A stretch of DNA of 64,000 nt, taken from the NCBI RefSeq assembly GCF_010669285.1, contig NZ_CP048711.1:2108001-2172000 (forward strand). Reading direction: 5' to 3'. Below are positions 54,163-63,589 of the stretch, piece after piece. Both the position numbers and the translations under genes were made by a program. The notes beneath the pieces are model-generated. The model ran no database searches. It worked only from the letters and a program-made list of their open reading frames with translations, and was not told where the DNA came from. This DNA comes from Kineobactrum salinum. Lineage in GTDB: Bacteria; Pseudomonadota; Gammaproteobacteria; Pseudomonadales; Halieaceae. Numbering within the stretch: the first letter of the stretch is position 1; every line of letters starts with the position of its first letter.

Positions 54163-55335
54163 ATGCCCATGAATGAGCTGCGCGGCGCCGACATTCCCAC
54201 GGCGGAATTCATCCCCTCCCTGGCGGCGGTCAAGGCCTCGGACTGGAATCGCCTCACCGGCCTTGACTACCCCTTCCTGCGCCATGAATTCCTGCTGGGA
54301 CTGGAGCAGAGCCACTGCACCACCGCCGCGACCGGCTGGCAGCCCTGTCATTTGCTGCTGCATCAGGGCGACAGCCTGGTGGCGGTGCTGCCGCTGTACC
54401 TGAAATCGCATTCCTACGGCGAGTATGTATTCGACTGGTCCTGGGCCGAGGCCTGGCAGCGCTGTGGCCTGTCCTATTATCCAAAGCTGGTTTCCGCGAT
54501 ACCGTTCACCCCCGCGACCGGCCCGCGGCTGGCAGTGGCTGACGGACTGGACCCTGTCGCGGCCTGGGACTACGCCCTGGCCGCTATCAGGCAATTTGCG
54601 CAACAGCGCGATCTGTCCTCCTGGCACCTGCTGTTTCCCGAAGCCGGTGTCTCGGAGCTGCTGCTGCAACGCGGCCTGCCCCGGCGCCTTGGCACACAGT
54701 TCCACTGGTTCAATGAGGGGTATCGCAGTTTCGACGATTTCCTCGCCGGTTTCGCCAGCCGCAAGCGCAAGAACCTGCGCCGGGAGCGGGACCGGGTTCG
54801 GCAACAGGGCCTGAGTCTGCGCACCCTGCGCGGTGCCCAGATCAGCCCCGAACACTGGCACCAGTTCCATCATTTCTACCAGCTCACCTATGCCAAACGC
54901 AGCGGCCACGGCGGCTACCTGACGCGGGAGTTCTTCACGGAAACGGCGCCCACGCTGGGCGAGCAGGTGATCATGGTGCTGGCGGAGCAGGGCGCACGGG
55001 CGGTGGCGGCGGCGCTGTATTTTCGCTCTGGCGACACCCTGTACGGCCGCTACTGGGGCTGCATCGAGGAATTCGACTGCCTGCACTTCGAAGCCTGTTA
55101 CTACCAGGGTATCGAATACTGCATTGCCGAAGGCCTGCAGCGCTTTGATCCCGGCGCCCAGGGCGAACACAAGATCCAGCGCGGCTTCCGTCCGGTGGCC
55201 ACCTGCTCCAGCCACTGGATCGCGGACCCGCAACTGGCCGCCGCGGTATCCGACTTCACCCGCCGGGAGCAGCCCCACAACGAGGCCTACCTGAACGAGG
55301 CAACCACCCTGCTACCCTTCCGCCGCGGACCCTGA
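54163..55335 (+). CDS. DUF482/GNAT-like acyltransferase family protein
   Basis: A 390-residue protein of the FemAB/GNAT-like (DUF482) type: YPFLRHEFLLGLEQSHC, LVAVLPLYLKSHSYGEYVFD, FASRKRKNLRRERDRV and the C-terminal QGEHKIQRGFRPVATCSSHW. The ATG follows the ubiA stop without gap. The family is common in proteobacteria; an acyl- or aminoacyl-transfer role is inferred and the substrate is unknown. Confidence 0.85.
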   Translation: MPMNELRGADIPTAEFIPSLAAVKASDWNRLTGLDYPFLRHEFLLGLEQSHCTTAATGWQPCHLLLHQGDSLVAVLPLYLKSHSYGEYVFDWSWAEAWQRCGLSYYPKLVSAIPFTPATGPRLAVADGLDPVAAWDYALAAIRQFAQQRDLSSWHLLFPEAGVSELLLQRGLPRRLGTQFHWFNEGYRSFDDFLAGFASRKRKNLRRERDRVRQQGLSLRTLRGAQISPEHWHQFHHFYQLTYAKRSGHGGYLTREFFTETAPTLGEQVIMVLAEQGARAVAAALYFRSGDTLYGRYWGCIEEFDCLHFEACYYQGIEYCIAEGLQRFDPGAQGEHKIQRGFRPVATCSSHWIADPQLAAAVSDFTRREQPHNEAYLNEATTLLPFRRGP

Positions 55336-55346
55336 ACCGTGTAAGC

Positions 55347-55595
55347 CGGGCTAGGCCCAATGGCACTTACTTTAGCTCACTCCGGAGGAAGGTCGGCGTC
55401 CTGGGAGGGCACTTTCGAGACCGTATGCGACATGGATGCGCGGGGCCGCCTAGGCATCCGAGCCCCCAGGGAGGGGTTTAGAGCCTGCCCCATGAGCGCA
55501 GCGAGTGCTTTGGGCACGGCGTGTCTAGAAAGTGCCCTCCCAGGATGCCGACCGGGCTACGAAGTCCCAAAGCCCTTAAGTAAGTGCCATTCGGG
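55347..55595. repeat. large stem-loop repeat, copy 3, with outer terminal repeats
   Basis: Arms 55391-55421 and 55523-55553 (31 bases) are inverted repeats with two mismatches, matching the arms of copy 1. The core begins and ends like the other copies (CGTATGCGACATGGATGCGC; CCGAGCCCCCAGGGAGGGG; ACGGCGT) but is about 50 bases longer and more diverged. An additional perfect 12-base inverted repeat, TGGCACTTACTT, lies outside (55361-55372 and 55578-55589). It fills the gap between the convergent 54163 gene and yaaA. Confidence 0.85.
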
Positions 55596-56375
55596 CTAGG
55601 CCAGCGGCGCCTTGCGTGTGAACACCGGCTCGCGCGGACCCGACTCCTTCTTGTTGTAGCGATAGCCACCGGCGCTGAACTCCAGCAGGCCGTCGACATC
55701 GTTCAGCTCCTGCTCGACGATATAGCGGGCCATCTGCCCACGGGCCTTCTTGGCATAAAAGCTGATGACCTTGTAGGCGCCGTTCTTCAGATCCTTGAAC
55801 ACCGGGGTGATGATCTCGCCGTCCACGGCCCGCGGCTGCACCGCCTTGAAGTACTCGTTCGAGGCCAGATTGACCAGCACCCGGCTGCCGCTGCGGCCCA
55901 GCTGGCCGTTCAGCGCCCGGGTGATGCGGTCACCCCAGAACTGGTACAGGTTGGCGCCGCCGCTGTTGGCGAATTTAAGCCCCATCTCCAGCCGGTAGGG
56001 CTGGATCAGGTCCAGCGGTCGCAGCAGGCCGTAGAGACCGGACAGGATCCGCAGGTGACGCTGGGCAAAGCCCAGTTGTCCGCTGTTCAGGGTGTCCGCA
56101 TCCAGGCCGCTGTAGACGTCGCCCCTGAAGGCCAGGATCGCCTGCTTGGCGTTGTCCAGGTTGAAGGGGGTCGTCCAATTCTGGAAGCGCTGGTAGTTGA
56201 GGTTGGCGATAGTCTCGCTGACCCCCATCAACTCACGTATGTCCTCCGGACTCAATCGGCGGGCGTCCGCGACCAGGCTGGCGGATTGCTCGAGAAAGGC
56301 CGGCTGGGTCGACTTGCGAGTGCCGGGGGCAGTGTCAAAGTCCAGCGTCTTGGCCGGCGAAACAAGAGTCAGCAT
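55596..56375 (-). CDS. yaaA: peroxide stress protein YaaA
   Basis: A 259-residue YaaA/DUF328 protein: MLTLVSPAKTLDFDTAPGTR at the N terminus, NQRFQ-type segment NYQRFQNWTTPFNLDNAKQA, GLYGLLRPLDLIQPYRLEMG, and FYAKKARGQMARYIVE. In E. coli it lowers free iron during peroxide stress. It is divergent from dctQ. Confidence 0.95.
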   Translation of the reverse strand: MLTLVSPAKTLDFDTAPGTRKSTQPAFLEQSASLVADARRLSPEDIRELMGVSETIANLNYQRFQNWTTPFNLDNAKQAILAFRGDVYSGLDADTLNSGQLGFAQRHLRILSGLYGLLRPLDLIQPYRLEMGLKFANSGGANLYQFWGDRITRALNGQLGRSGSRVLVNLASNEYFKAVQPRAVDGEIITPVFKDLKNGAYKVISFYAKKARGQMARYIVEQELNDVDGLLEFSAGGYRYNKKESGPREPVFTRKAPLA

Positions 56376-56478
56376 GCGATATGTCCGTGATTGGCGTAAG
56401 CGGGCCAGTCTCGGGCTTTCACCTGCCTGGCCCGGCTATGATACCCTGCACGGGTTTGATCAAAAAGACCAATAATCA

Positions 56479-56973
56479 ATGCCACTGCTGCATCTCACTG
56501 TTCGCTACATTGACAGCTTCACGGAAGTCTGCGGTCGTCTGCTGACCTGGCTGGTGCTGGCCATGGCGCTGCTGACGGCGGCGGTGGTGGTCCTGCGCTA
56601 CGGTTTCAATACCGGCTCCATCATGGCCCAGGAAACGGTGACCTACCTGCACGGCTGCCTGTTCATGCTGGGCGCCGCCTATACCCTGAAACACGATGGC
56701 CATGTCCGCGTCGACATTTTCTACCGTGAGCTGGGGCCACGGGGTCAGGCCTGGGTCAACTGCCTGGGCGGAGTGTTGTTTCTGCTGCCGCTGGGCATGT
56801 TCATTCTGCTGATAAGCTGGGACTACGTCGCGGCGTCGTGGCTGATACGCGAGACCTCGCCCGAACCCGGCGGCATTCCAGCGGTATTCCTGCTGAAGAC
56901 GCTGCTGCCCCTGCTGGCCCTGAACCTGCTGCTGCAGGGGTGGCGGAAATCCTGCGCAATCTTGTCATCCTGA
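56479..56973 (+). CDS. dctQ: TRAP transporter small permease (DctQ)
   Basis: A 164-residue inner-membrane protein with four helices and YIDSFTEVCGRLLTWLV at the start and TLKHDGHVRVDIFYRELGPR, the DctQ signature, in the middle. It partners DctM in Na+-driven uptake of organic acids. dctM starts 16 bases later. Confidence 0.92.
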   Translation: MPLLHLTVRYIDSFTEVCGRLLTWLVLAMALLTAAVVVLRYGFNTGSIMAQETVTYLHGCLFMLGAAYTLKHDGHVRVDIFYRELGPRGQAWVNCLGGVLFLLPLGMFILLISWDYVAASWLIRETSPEPGGIPAVFLLKTLLPLLALNLLLQGWRKSCAILSS

Positions 56974-56989
56974 TGAACGGGAAACGCTG

Positions 56990-58354
56990 ATGGGGGATTT
57001 TGTCGCGCTGTGGCTGTTCGCGGCCATCTGTCTGCTGCTGATGATGGGCTATCCGGTGGCCTTCACATTGGCGGGCACCTCGCTGGCGTTTGCCGCGGTC
57101 GGAATCATCGCCGGCAATTTCGACCCGGCCTTCCTGGCGGCCCTGCCGGCACGCATCTTCGGCACCATCAGTAACGATACCCTGATTGCGGTGCCGCTGT
57201 TTGTGCTGATGGGGGTGGTACTGGAAAAATCCCGCATCGCGGAACAGCTTCTCGGTACCATGTCCCGCTGTTTCGGTTCCCTGCAGGGCGGCCTCGGAAT
57301 CGGGGTAATTCTGGTGGGCATGCTGCTGGCCGCCAGCACCGGGATCGTCGGCGCCACCGTCGTGACGATGGGACTGCTGTCCCTGCCCAGCATGCTCAAG
57401 GGCGGCTACAGCCCCTCCCTGGCCGCGGGCACGATCTGCGCCACCGGTACACTGGGCCAGATCATCCCACCCTCCATCGCGCTGGTATTGCTGGGGGATG
57501 TACTGTCCAATGCCTATCAGCAGGCACAGCTGAGTGTTGGCATCTTCAACCCCAAGACAGTATCAGTGGGCGACCTGTTCATTGGAGCACTGCTGCCGGG
57601 TCTGTTGCTGGTGCTGCTGTACCTGGGCTATGTGCTGTCATTGGCCCGCCTGCGGCCAGAGTTGGCACCCAATGTCGAAACCGGCTCAGTGACATTGCCG
57701 GAGGTGCTGGGCTCCCTGCTGCCGCCGCTGATATTGATCGCGGTGGTGCTGGGCTCCATCCTGCTCGGCGCCGCCACCCCTACCGAGGCCGCCGGTGTCG
57801 GCGCCGTGGGCGCCCTGTTGCTGGCTCTGGCAAAACGGGAATTGCCTCTGCAGCGACTGCGCGATGCCTTGCAGGATACGCTGAAAATCACCTGCATGGT
57901 GTTCATGATCCTGATTGGAGCCGCCGTGTTTTCCCTGGTGTTCCGCGGTTTCGGCGGGGAGGAACTGATACAACACCTGTTCCAGCAGATGCCCGGGGGC
58001 GTACTGGGGGCAACACTGGTGGTGATGCTGGTGATTTTCCTGCTTGGCTTCATCCTCGATTTCATCGAAATCACCTTTGTGGTGGTGCCGATTGTCGGGC
58101 CCATACTGCTGGCCATGGGGCTGGACCCGGTCTGGCTGGGCATCATGATTGCGCTGAACCTGCAGACCTCCTTTCTCACGCCGCCCTTCGGCTTCGCGCT
58201 GTTTTACCTGCGCGGCGTAGCCCCGCCATCGCTGCCGACCAGCGCTATCTACCGGGGGGTGATTCCCTTTATACTTATTCAGTTGCTGGTGCTGGCCGCA
58301 CTGTGGATATGGCCCGCCCTCGCAACATGGCTACCCGCCCTGCTGAAGCAGTGA
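56990..58354 (+). CDS. dctM: TRAP transporter large permease (DctM)
   Basis: A 454-residue membrane protein with about 12 hydrophobic segments. The family motif is seen in LMGYPVAFTLAGTSL, VPLFVLMGVVLEKS, GTLGQIIPPSIALVLLGDV and AATPTEAAGVGAVGALLLAL. It forms the translocation channel with DctQ and is followed by the YciA thioesterase. Confidence 0.95.
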   Translation: MGDFVALWLFAAICLLLMMGYPVAFTLAGTSLAFAAVGIIAGNFDPAFLAALPARIFGTISNDTLIAVPLFVLMGVVLEKSRIAEQLLGTMSRCFGSLQGGLGIGVILVGMLLAASTGIVGATVVTMGLLSLPSMLKGGYSPSLAAGTICATGTLGQIIPPSIALVLLGDVLSNAYQQAQLSVGIFNPKTVSVGDLFIGALLPGLLLVLLYLGYVLSLARLRPELAPNVETGSVTLPEVLGSLLPPLILIAVVLGSILLGAATPTEAAGVGAVGALLLALAKRELPLQRLRDALQDTLKITCMVFMILIGAAVFSLVFRGFGGEELIQHLFQQMPGGVLGATLVVMLVIFLLGFILDFIEITFVVVPIVGPILLAMGLDPVWLGIMIALNLQTSFLTPPFGFALFYLRGVAPPSLPTSAIYRGVIPFILIQLLVLAALWIWPALATWLPALLKQ

Positions 58355-58394
58355 ATAATGCATTCCAACAACCAGACCAACAATCAGGCCCGAC

Positions 58395-58787
58395 ATGAAC
58401 GATATTGATTCTGCTCCGATCCCCCAGGGCGAGTTGTCACTGCAAACCGTCGCCATGCCCCGCGATACCAATGCCAGCGGCGATATCTTTGGCGGCTGGT
58501 TACTGTCGCAGATGGACATGGCCGGCGCCATTACCGCGGCCGATGTGGCTGGCGGAAGGGTGGCTACCGTGGCGATTGAAGGTATGGCGTTTCTTACCCC
58601 GGTACATGTGGGCGCAGTGGTGACCTGCTACTCCGACGTGCTGGAGATCGGCCGCAGCTCGGTCCGCATCGTGGTAGAGGTATGGATCAATTCCAAGCAC
58701 GATGGCGAACCCATCAAGGTCACCGAGGGCGAATTCGTGTATGTCGCCATCGACGAAAAGGGCCGTACCCGGACGATCAATCGCTAG
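58395..58787 (+). CDS. yciA: acyl-CoA thioesterase (YciA type)
   Basis: A 130-residue hot-dog-fold thioesterase: PRDTNASGDIFGGWLLSQMD with the catalytic Asp in DMAGAI, VEVWINSKHDGEPIKVTEGE and FVYVAIDEKGR. YciA hydrolyses various acyl-CoAs. It is convergent with dctP; its place within the TRAP locus may be chance. Confidence 0.92.
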   Translation: MNDIDSAPIPQGELSLQTVAMPRDTNASGDIFGGWLLSQMDMAGAITAADVAGGRVATVAIEGMAFLTPVHVGAVVTCYSDVLEIGRSSVRIVVEVWINSKHDGEPIKVTEGEFVYVAIDEKGRTRTINR

Positions 58788-58816
58788 CAGCCCGGCAATA
58801 TCATTTTGACGGGGTA

Positions 58817-59986
58817 CTAGTCCTCCAGCACCTTGTCGCGGACATTGATATAGGCCTGTTCCGAAATGTGGTGGTATGCGCGCACACCCTGATAGAACTC
58901 CTTGAAAGAGGCGTACACCTTCGCCGCCATCGGATCGCTGGCGACCAGTTCGCGCATCGTCTGCTCGCTGGCATGGTACAGCGCCTGCAGCACATCGTCC
59001 GGCAGTTGCCGCAGCTGGACCCCGTGCTGCTCCACCAGCTCCTGCAGCGCCGCATTGTTGCGGGCAGTGAACTCATCCAGCATGTCCTGGTTGGCGGCGC
59101 GGGCCGCATAGGTTGCTATGGCCTGCAAGTCTGGCGGCAGTGCATCGAAGGAATCCTTGTTGACAATCAGTTCCAGCATCGCGCCAGGTTCGTGCCAGCC
59201 CGGGTAATAATAGTATTTCGCCGCTTCATGCAGGCCCAGGGCCAGGTCATTGTAGGGCCCGACCCACTCCGCCGCGTCGATGACACCAGTCTGCAGGGAG
59301 GTATATACCTCGCCGCCGGGAATTCGCACGGGGGTGCCGCCCGCCGCCGAGAATACGTCCCCGGCGAGGCCGGGGATGCGCATTTTCAGTCCCTGCAGAT
59401 CCTGCAATGAGTTGATTTCTTCACGGAACCAGCCCGCCATCTGCACCCCGGAATTGCCACCCGCCATCGGTATCACGTTGGACGGCGCATAGGCTTCCCG
59501 CCACAGCTCCAGGCCACCGCCGTAGTGCAGCCAGGCATTGATCTCCTGGGCGGTCATGCCGAAGGGAATGGCGGTAAAGAATACCGAGGACGGAATCTTG
59601 CCTTTCCAGTAGTACGACGCACCGTGACCGGCATCGGCTACGCCCTGCCGCACGGCATCGAACACCTCGAAGGCGGGAACCATTTCACCGGCGCCGTAGA
59701 CTCGTGCCGTAAGCCGGCCCCCGCTCATCTCCTCGACCATGCGGGCAAAATTTTCCGCGCCAGAACCCAGGCCGGGCAGATTCTTGGGCCAGGTAGTGAC
59801 AATCTTCCAGCGGTAGCGGGCCTGATTCCCGCTGCCGGCCTGAATACCGTCACGCCCCGCCAACAGGCCAATGCCGCCGGCGCGCTCGGCGGCCCACAGG
59901 CCCACCACGGTCACCAGCGCTGCCAGCAACAGCAGGATGATCAGGGGATAATAGCGATGGCGTGTTTCAGAAGCTGGCGAATCCAT
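58817..59986 (-). CDS. dctP: TRAP transporter substrate-binding protein (DctP)
   Basis: About 389 residues. The N terminus has a long hydrophobic segment (YYPLIILLLLAALVTVVGLW) that may be an uncleaved anchor. The body shows WKIVTTWPKNLPGLGSGAEN, LKMRIPGLAGDVFSAAGGTP, GGEVYTSLQTGVIDAAEWVG and YYYYPGWHEPGAMLELIVNK, which resembles the alpha-keto-acid-binding (TakP) type. The ATG at 59986 is chosen; an upstream ATG at 60073 adds a non-conserved tail. It faces its presumed permeases dctQM instead of preceding them. The ligand is inferred only from type. Confidence 0.88.
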   Translation of the reverse strand: MDSPASETRHRYYPLIILLLLAALVTVVGLWAAERAGGIGLLAGRDGIQAGSGNQARYRWKIVTTWPKNLPGLGSGAENFARMVEEMSGGRLTARVYGAGEMVPAFEVFDAVRQGVADAGHGASYYWKGKIPSSVFFTAIPFGMTAQEINAWLHYGGGLELWREAYAPSNVIPMAGGNSGVQMAGWFREEINSLQDLQGLKMRIPGLAGDVFSAAGGTPVRIPGGEVYTSLQTGVIDAAEWVGPYNDLALGLHEAAKYYYYPGWHEPGAMLELIVNKDSFDALPPDLQAIATYAARAANQDMLDEFTARNNAALQELVEQHGVQLRQLPDDVLQALYHASEQTMRELVASDPMAAKVYASFKEFYQGVRAYHHISEQAYINVRDKVLED

Positions 59987-60062
59987 GATGATTTTATTTA
60001 TCCTTGCACAACGATGTCCCAGTTTACCGTGCCCTTGCTGCCGGTGACAGCCGCCCCGACCA

Positions 60063-63000
60063 TCAGGCGACACCGCGGCTGTCGGTCAGTCCCCACAGGT
60101 GAACGAATCGGTGATCACTGGCCAGCTCCGGATTTGCCTGCCGGATTGCTTCCAGACACTGTTGCAATTGGTCCGGGCCGAAGCGGTCGCGATCGTCAAT
60201 AACCGCTGCCATCAGCTCCAGACTGTCCCGGGGAAACTGTCGGCACAGACCCGCCGCCTGCAGCTGTTGCAGTAAATGGTCGGGGAAGCGCACCGCCTGC
60301 AGCCAGGGTCGCAGCTGCTGCAGGGCCTCAGGAAAACAGCTTCCCGCCTCGGTGCAGAGCTCGGCAAGACTGTCGGCCAGCTCGGGCAGCTGCTCCGGGC
60401 GCAGCGGTGGCCACAGCTCGCGAAGGCAGGGCTGCACCCGATGACGCCAGTACTCAGCGCGCTGCTCACCGGCACCCGCAAGCGCCCCGGCGAGGGTCCG
60501 GGCGGACTGCCTCAACCCCTCCACCGGCAGCTGGGCCAGCGCTGTGGCCAGTTCCGTACCGGGTACGGCACCATCGCGTTCCAGCGCCACCAGAGTCAGG
60601 AAGGCAGCATACTGTTCACCAGCCTTGCCCAATTCCCGGTAATGCGCCGCGGTGTCCAACAGGGCGCTGCCGATAACAGGCAACAGTGGCCGGTACACCC
60701 GCGGCGCCTGCAGAAAGCCCTGCCAGGCGAGGGCCGCTTCGAGGGTCGGCTGCTGCCAGCGCAACAGCGGCAACAGCTGCGCCTCGGCCCAGACGGGCGC
60801 CGCGCGGTACAGCGCCACGGCATGAGCTGCCAGCAGGACCCGGCCGTGACGCAAGGCCTCACTCTGGTCCATACACAGTGCTGTGAACACCGGCTCCAGC
60901 AAATCCGGCAGGCCCGCACCATCAACCGGCCCGGTGGTATACCACCAGTCCAGCAGAGCCAGGGTCACCAACCCGACCGGGTGCCGGGCTGCCTGGCTCA
61001 CCGGGTCCACGGTGTCTGCCTGATCGCTATCGGGCCTCACTGGCGGGGGATAATCCTGCAGCAGGATACGGTGACACAACCCAGTGAAGATCGCCTCGTG
61101 GCCATCCAGCGAGCGGGCAGTGGCCCGCAACCAGGGGCCGAGGTGGCCGGCCAGGGCCTGCAATACGGTGTCGGGCGCATCGTTCAGTACCGGTGCCACA
61201 TAACGCCACGAGCGGCCGAGGAACTCCTCTTCCGCCCATATCCGCAAGCCATCGCGCCACCGAGGTGTGGGCCAGATGCCCTCCTGGGCCAGCGCATACA
61301 GCGCGTAGGCCGAAATCAGGAAATCCGCCCTGCAACGCAACAGCCAGTCGTCATCCGCACCGTCCTCGGAGCCCGGATTCTCCCTGAGCCAGGCCACCAG
61401 TTCCCGACGACTCCCGGGAGCGGGGGAGACGGCGCGGGCCGGGGGCTCCTCCGCTGCCGCCACCAGCAATTCCTGCTGATCAGCGGCCACCTGCCCGGCC
61501 CTCTCGGGGTCTGACTCGACGGTGGCCAGCCAGGCGTCGCGGGCCAGTTCCTTCAAAACCTGTAGTGCTGGTGAGCGCTGTTCCTCAACGAGAATGCCAT
61601 TGTCCCGCGATTGAAGCTCCTCGGCTGCAGCCTGGGCAGCCGCCAGTTCCCCGGCCAGTGCCCGGGCATCCTGCAACAGCGCGTTAAACTCGGGCAACAG
61701 ATCCGGCAACTGCTGCTGCCAGGCGGGATCGTCGCGCTGCGCACGCAGGATTGCCGCGGCCGGGTCACCGCCTGCCAGTACCAGCATCCAGGATTGCCGC
61801 CCCGGCCGGTCGACCCAGCCTGGCTGCGGACCCGTTTCGCCAGTCATCCCCGCCGGCGCCACACAGGGCCTGAGCAGGTCGCGCAGCAGCATCCGCGTGG
61901 ACGCACCGGCCCCATCGCGCCTGATCTGAGCCAGGCAGTCCAGCAACCGGGTCTCCTGGGCTACTTCCGGCAGACGACCGGCCAGCAACAACCGCCACAG
62001 ACAGCGCTCGAAGGGCCCGGGAATGGCCCGCGGCGCGGCTGCCACAATGCGCTCCAGTTGTTGCTGGCTGCCATCGGCCAGTAGCTGCTCAAGTTCCGCC
62101 AGGCGTTCACGAAGCAGGTCCGCAAAGTGCGGGTGCAGCCCTGTACTCCTGCCCGCGACCCAGGCCGGCAAGACCGGGTCGCCAAGATGCCGCGTCAGCC
62201 AGCGGCCCAGCTGCAGCATCACCTCATCCCAATCCGCATCGCGCCGGCCTTCCAGCAGCAGGCTCATCCTGGGACCCAACGCGGCCGCCGCGGGACGGTG
62301 CAGCAAGCTGAAACGCTGCGGACCCGCGTCGTCAACCGGGACCCCGGCCCGCGGCCGGGCAGGTCGCGGGCTTCAAACAAGGCAGCCGACAGCGGCTCGA
62401 GCCAGGCCAACGGCGGTACCGGATTCAAGTCGGCGAAGTGCCTGGCGGCCTCACCATCACCCAGGGCCCACAGAACCCTGCCCACCGCATGGTCGGCACG
62501 GGAGGCTGTCAGTGGGGGTGCTACAGCGTGTTGTGCGATAACCATCCGCCGCGAACGCACACCATCACGGTAGCTGGCCGCCCACGCCTGCAGGGTGCCG
62601 TACAGGGCCTCATGGCGGCGACGGCCGCGCGGCAACGGATACAACAGCGGCGCAAAACCGCGCGACTGCCATTCCAGTTCAACCCGCTCGCGGGTACCTT
62701 CGCGGTAGCTGGCCAGCACCCAGGCGCCGGATCGCTGCGCCGCCGGCGCCTCATCTGCGGCCAGCGCATCCATCAGGTAGCGCAGCAGCGGATCATGCAG
62801 CTCGTAGCCGATGAAACACACCGTAAAATGGCGCAGCAATTCCGACACGAAGCGTGCCGCCCAGCGCTCACCCAGGTAGGCCAGGCCGAAATCGCCACTG
62901 CTGAGCACCAGGCGGTTGAATTGTGTCTCCTGCTGCTCCAGCAGGCCATGCAGGTAGACCAGTCCGTGCCACCGGTCCGGTCTGGGCAGCGGCAACTGGG

Positions 63001-63448
63001 GCGCCACCAGCTCGGGCACAGCGAGCTTGTCGCGAGCTATCACCCGCCGGAATACATGGTCGACATTGCTGGTGACCAGGCGGGTGGTGCCTTCGCGGTC
63101 CGTCGCCAGTTGCAGCAATGCCCGATGGGTGTCGGTCGCGCCCCGCTTGCGCCAGCGGGGTTTCAGCACCGCCGCCAACGCCTCGCGCACCGCGTGGCGC
63201 TGGCCCGGGTGGCGACGCTCCAGGAGCTCCAGTACCGCATCGAATTGCCGGTTCCTGAAAGCCTGCTGTTCGACCGGGGTACGAGTGGTGTCCAGCGTCC
63301 TGTAGAGCTTGTTGATCAGGCCGCGGGTATCCGGCAGCCCGGCCGGCACTGCCACACCCGGACCGCAGAAAAAAACCAGCCGGCCCTCTTCCTGCGCCTG
63401 CAGCAGATGCTCCGGGATATCCGGTCCATCAGTGACGAAAACCGGCAT
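60063..63448 (-). CDS. large SIR2-domain protein, candidate anti-phage sirtuin (apparent frameshift)
   Basis: About 1128 residues when joined. The N-terminal SIR2 core (about 1-270) has a nucleotide-loop CGPGVAVPAGLP (28-39, where GAG-x-S is usual), TSNVDHVF (126-133), YLHG with the catalytic-type His (165-168) and GYELHDPLLRYLMDAL (214-229). The remaining roughly 850 residues are Leu/Ala-rich and helical, without recognised catalytic motifs, like the DUF4020-type sensor region of DSR1 defence proteins. One extra C in the run at 62342-62345 joins GRGPG to VPVDDAGPQRFSLLHRP. GGGGAG lies ten bases before the ATG. Such sirtuins deplete NAD+ on phage infection; that role is inferred. Confidence 0.78.
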
Positions 63449-63589
63449 CAGCTAATTGCTCCCCACACTACACTGGCCCGTCTGCCTGGGTGCTCATCCC
63501 GCACGATCGACAATTGCTGCATGTCTCCCCCTATTATTACTGTTCACCTCACGGCCTGTCCGGCGGTGGTCGTACTGGCTGGCGCCGGG

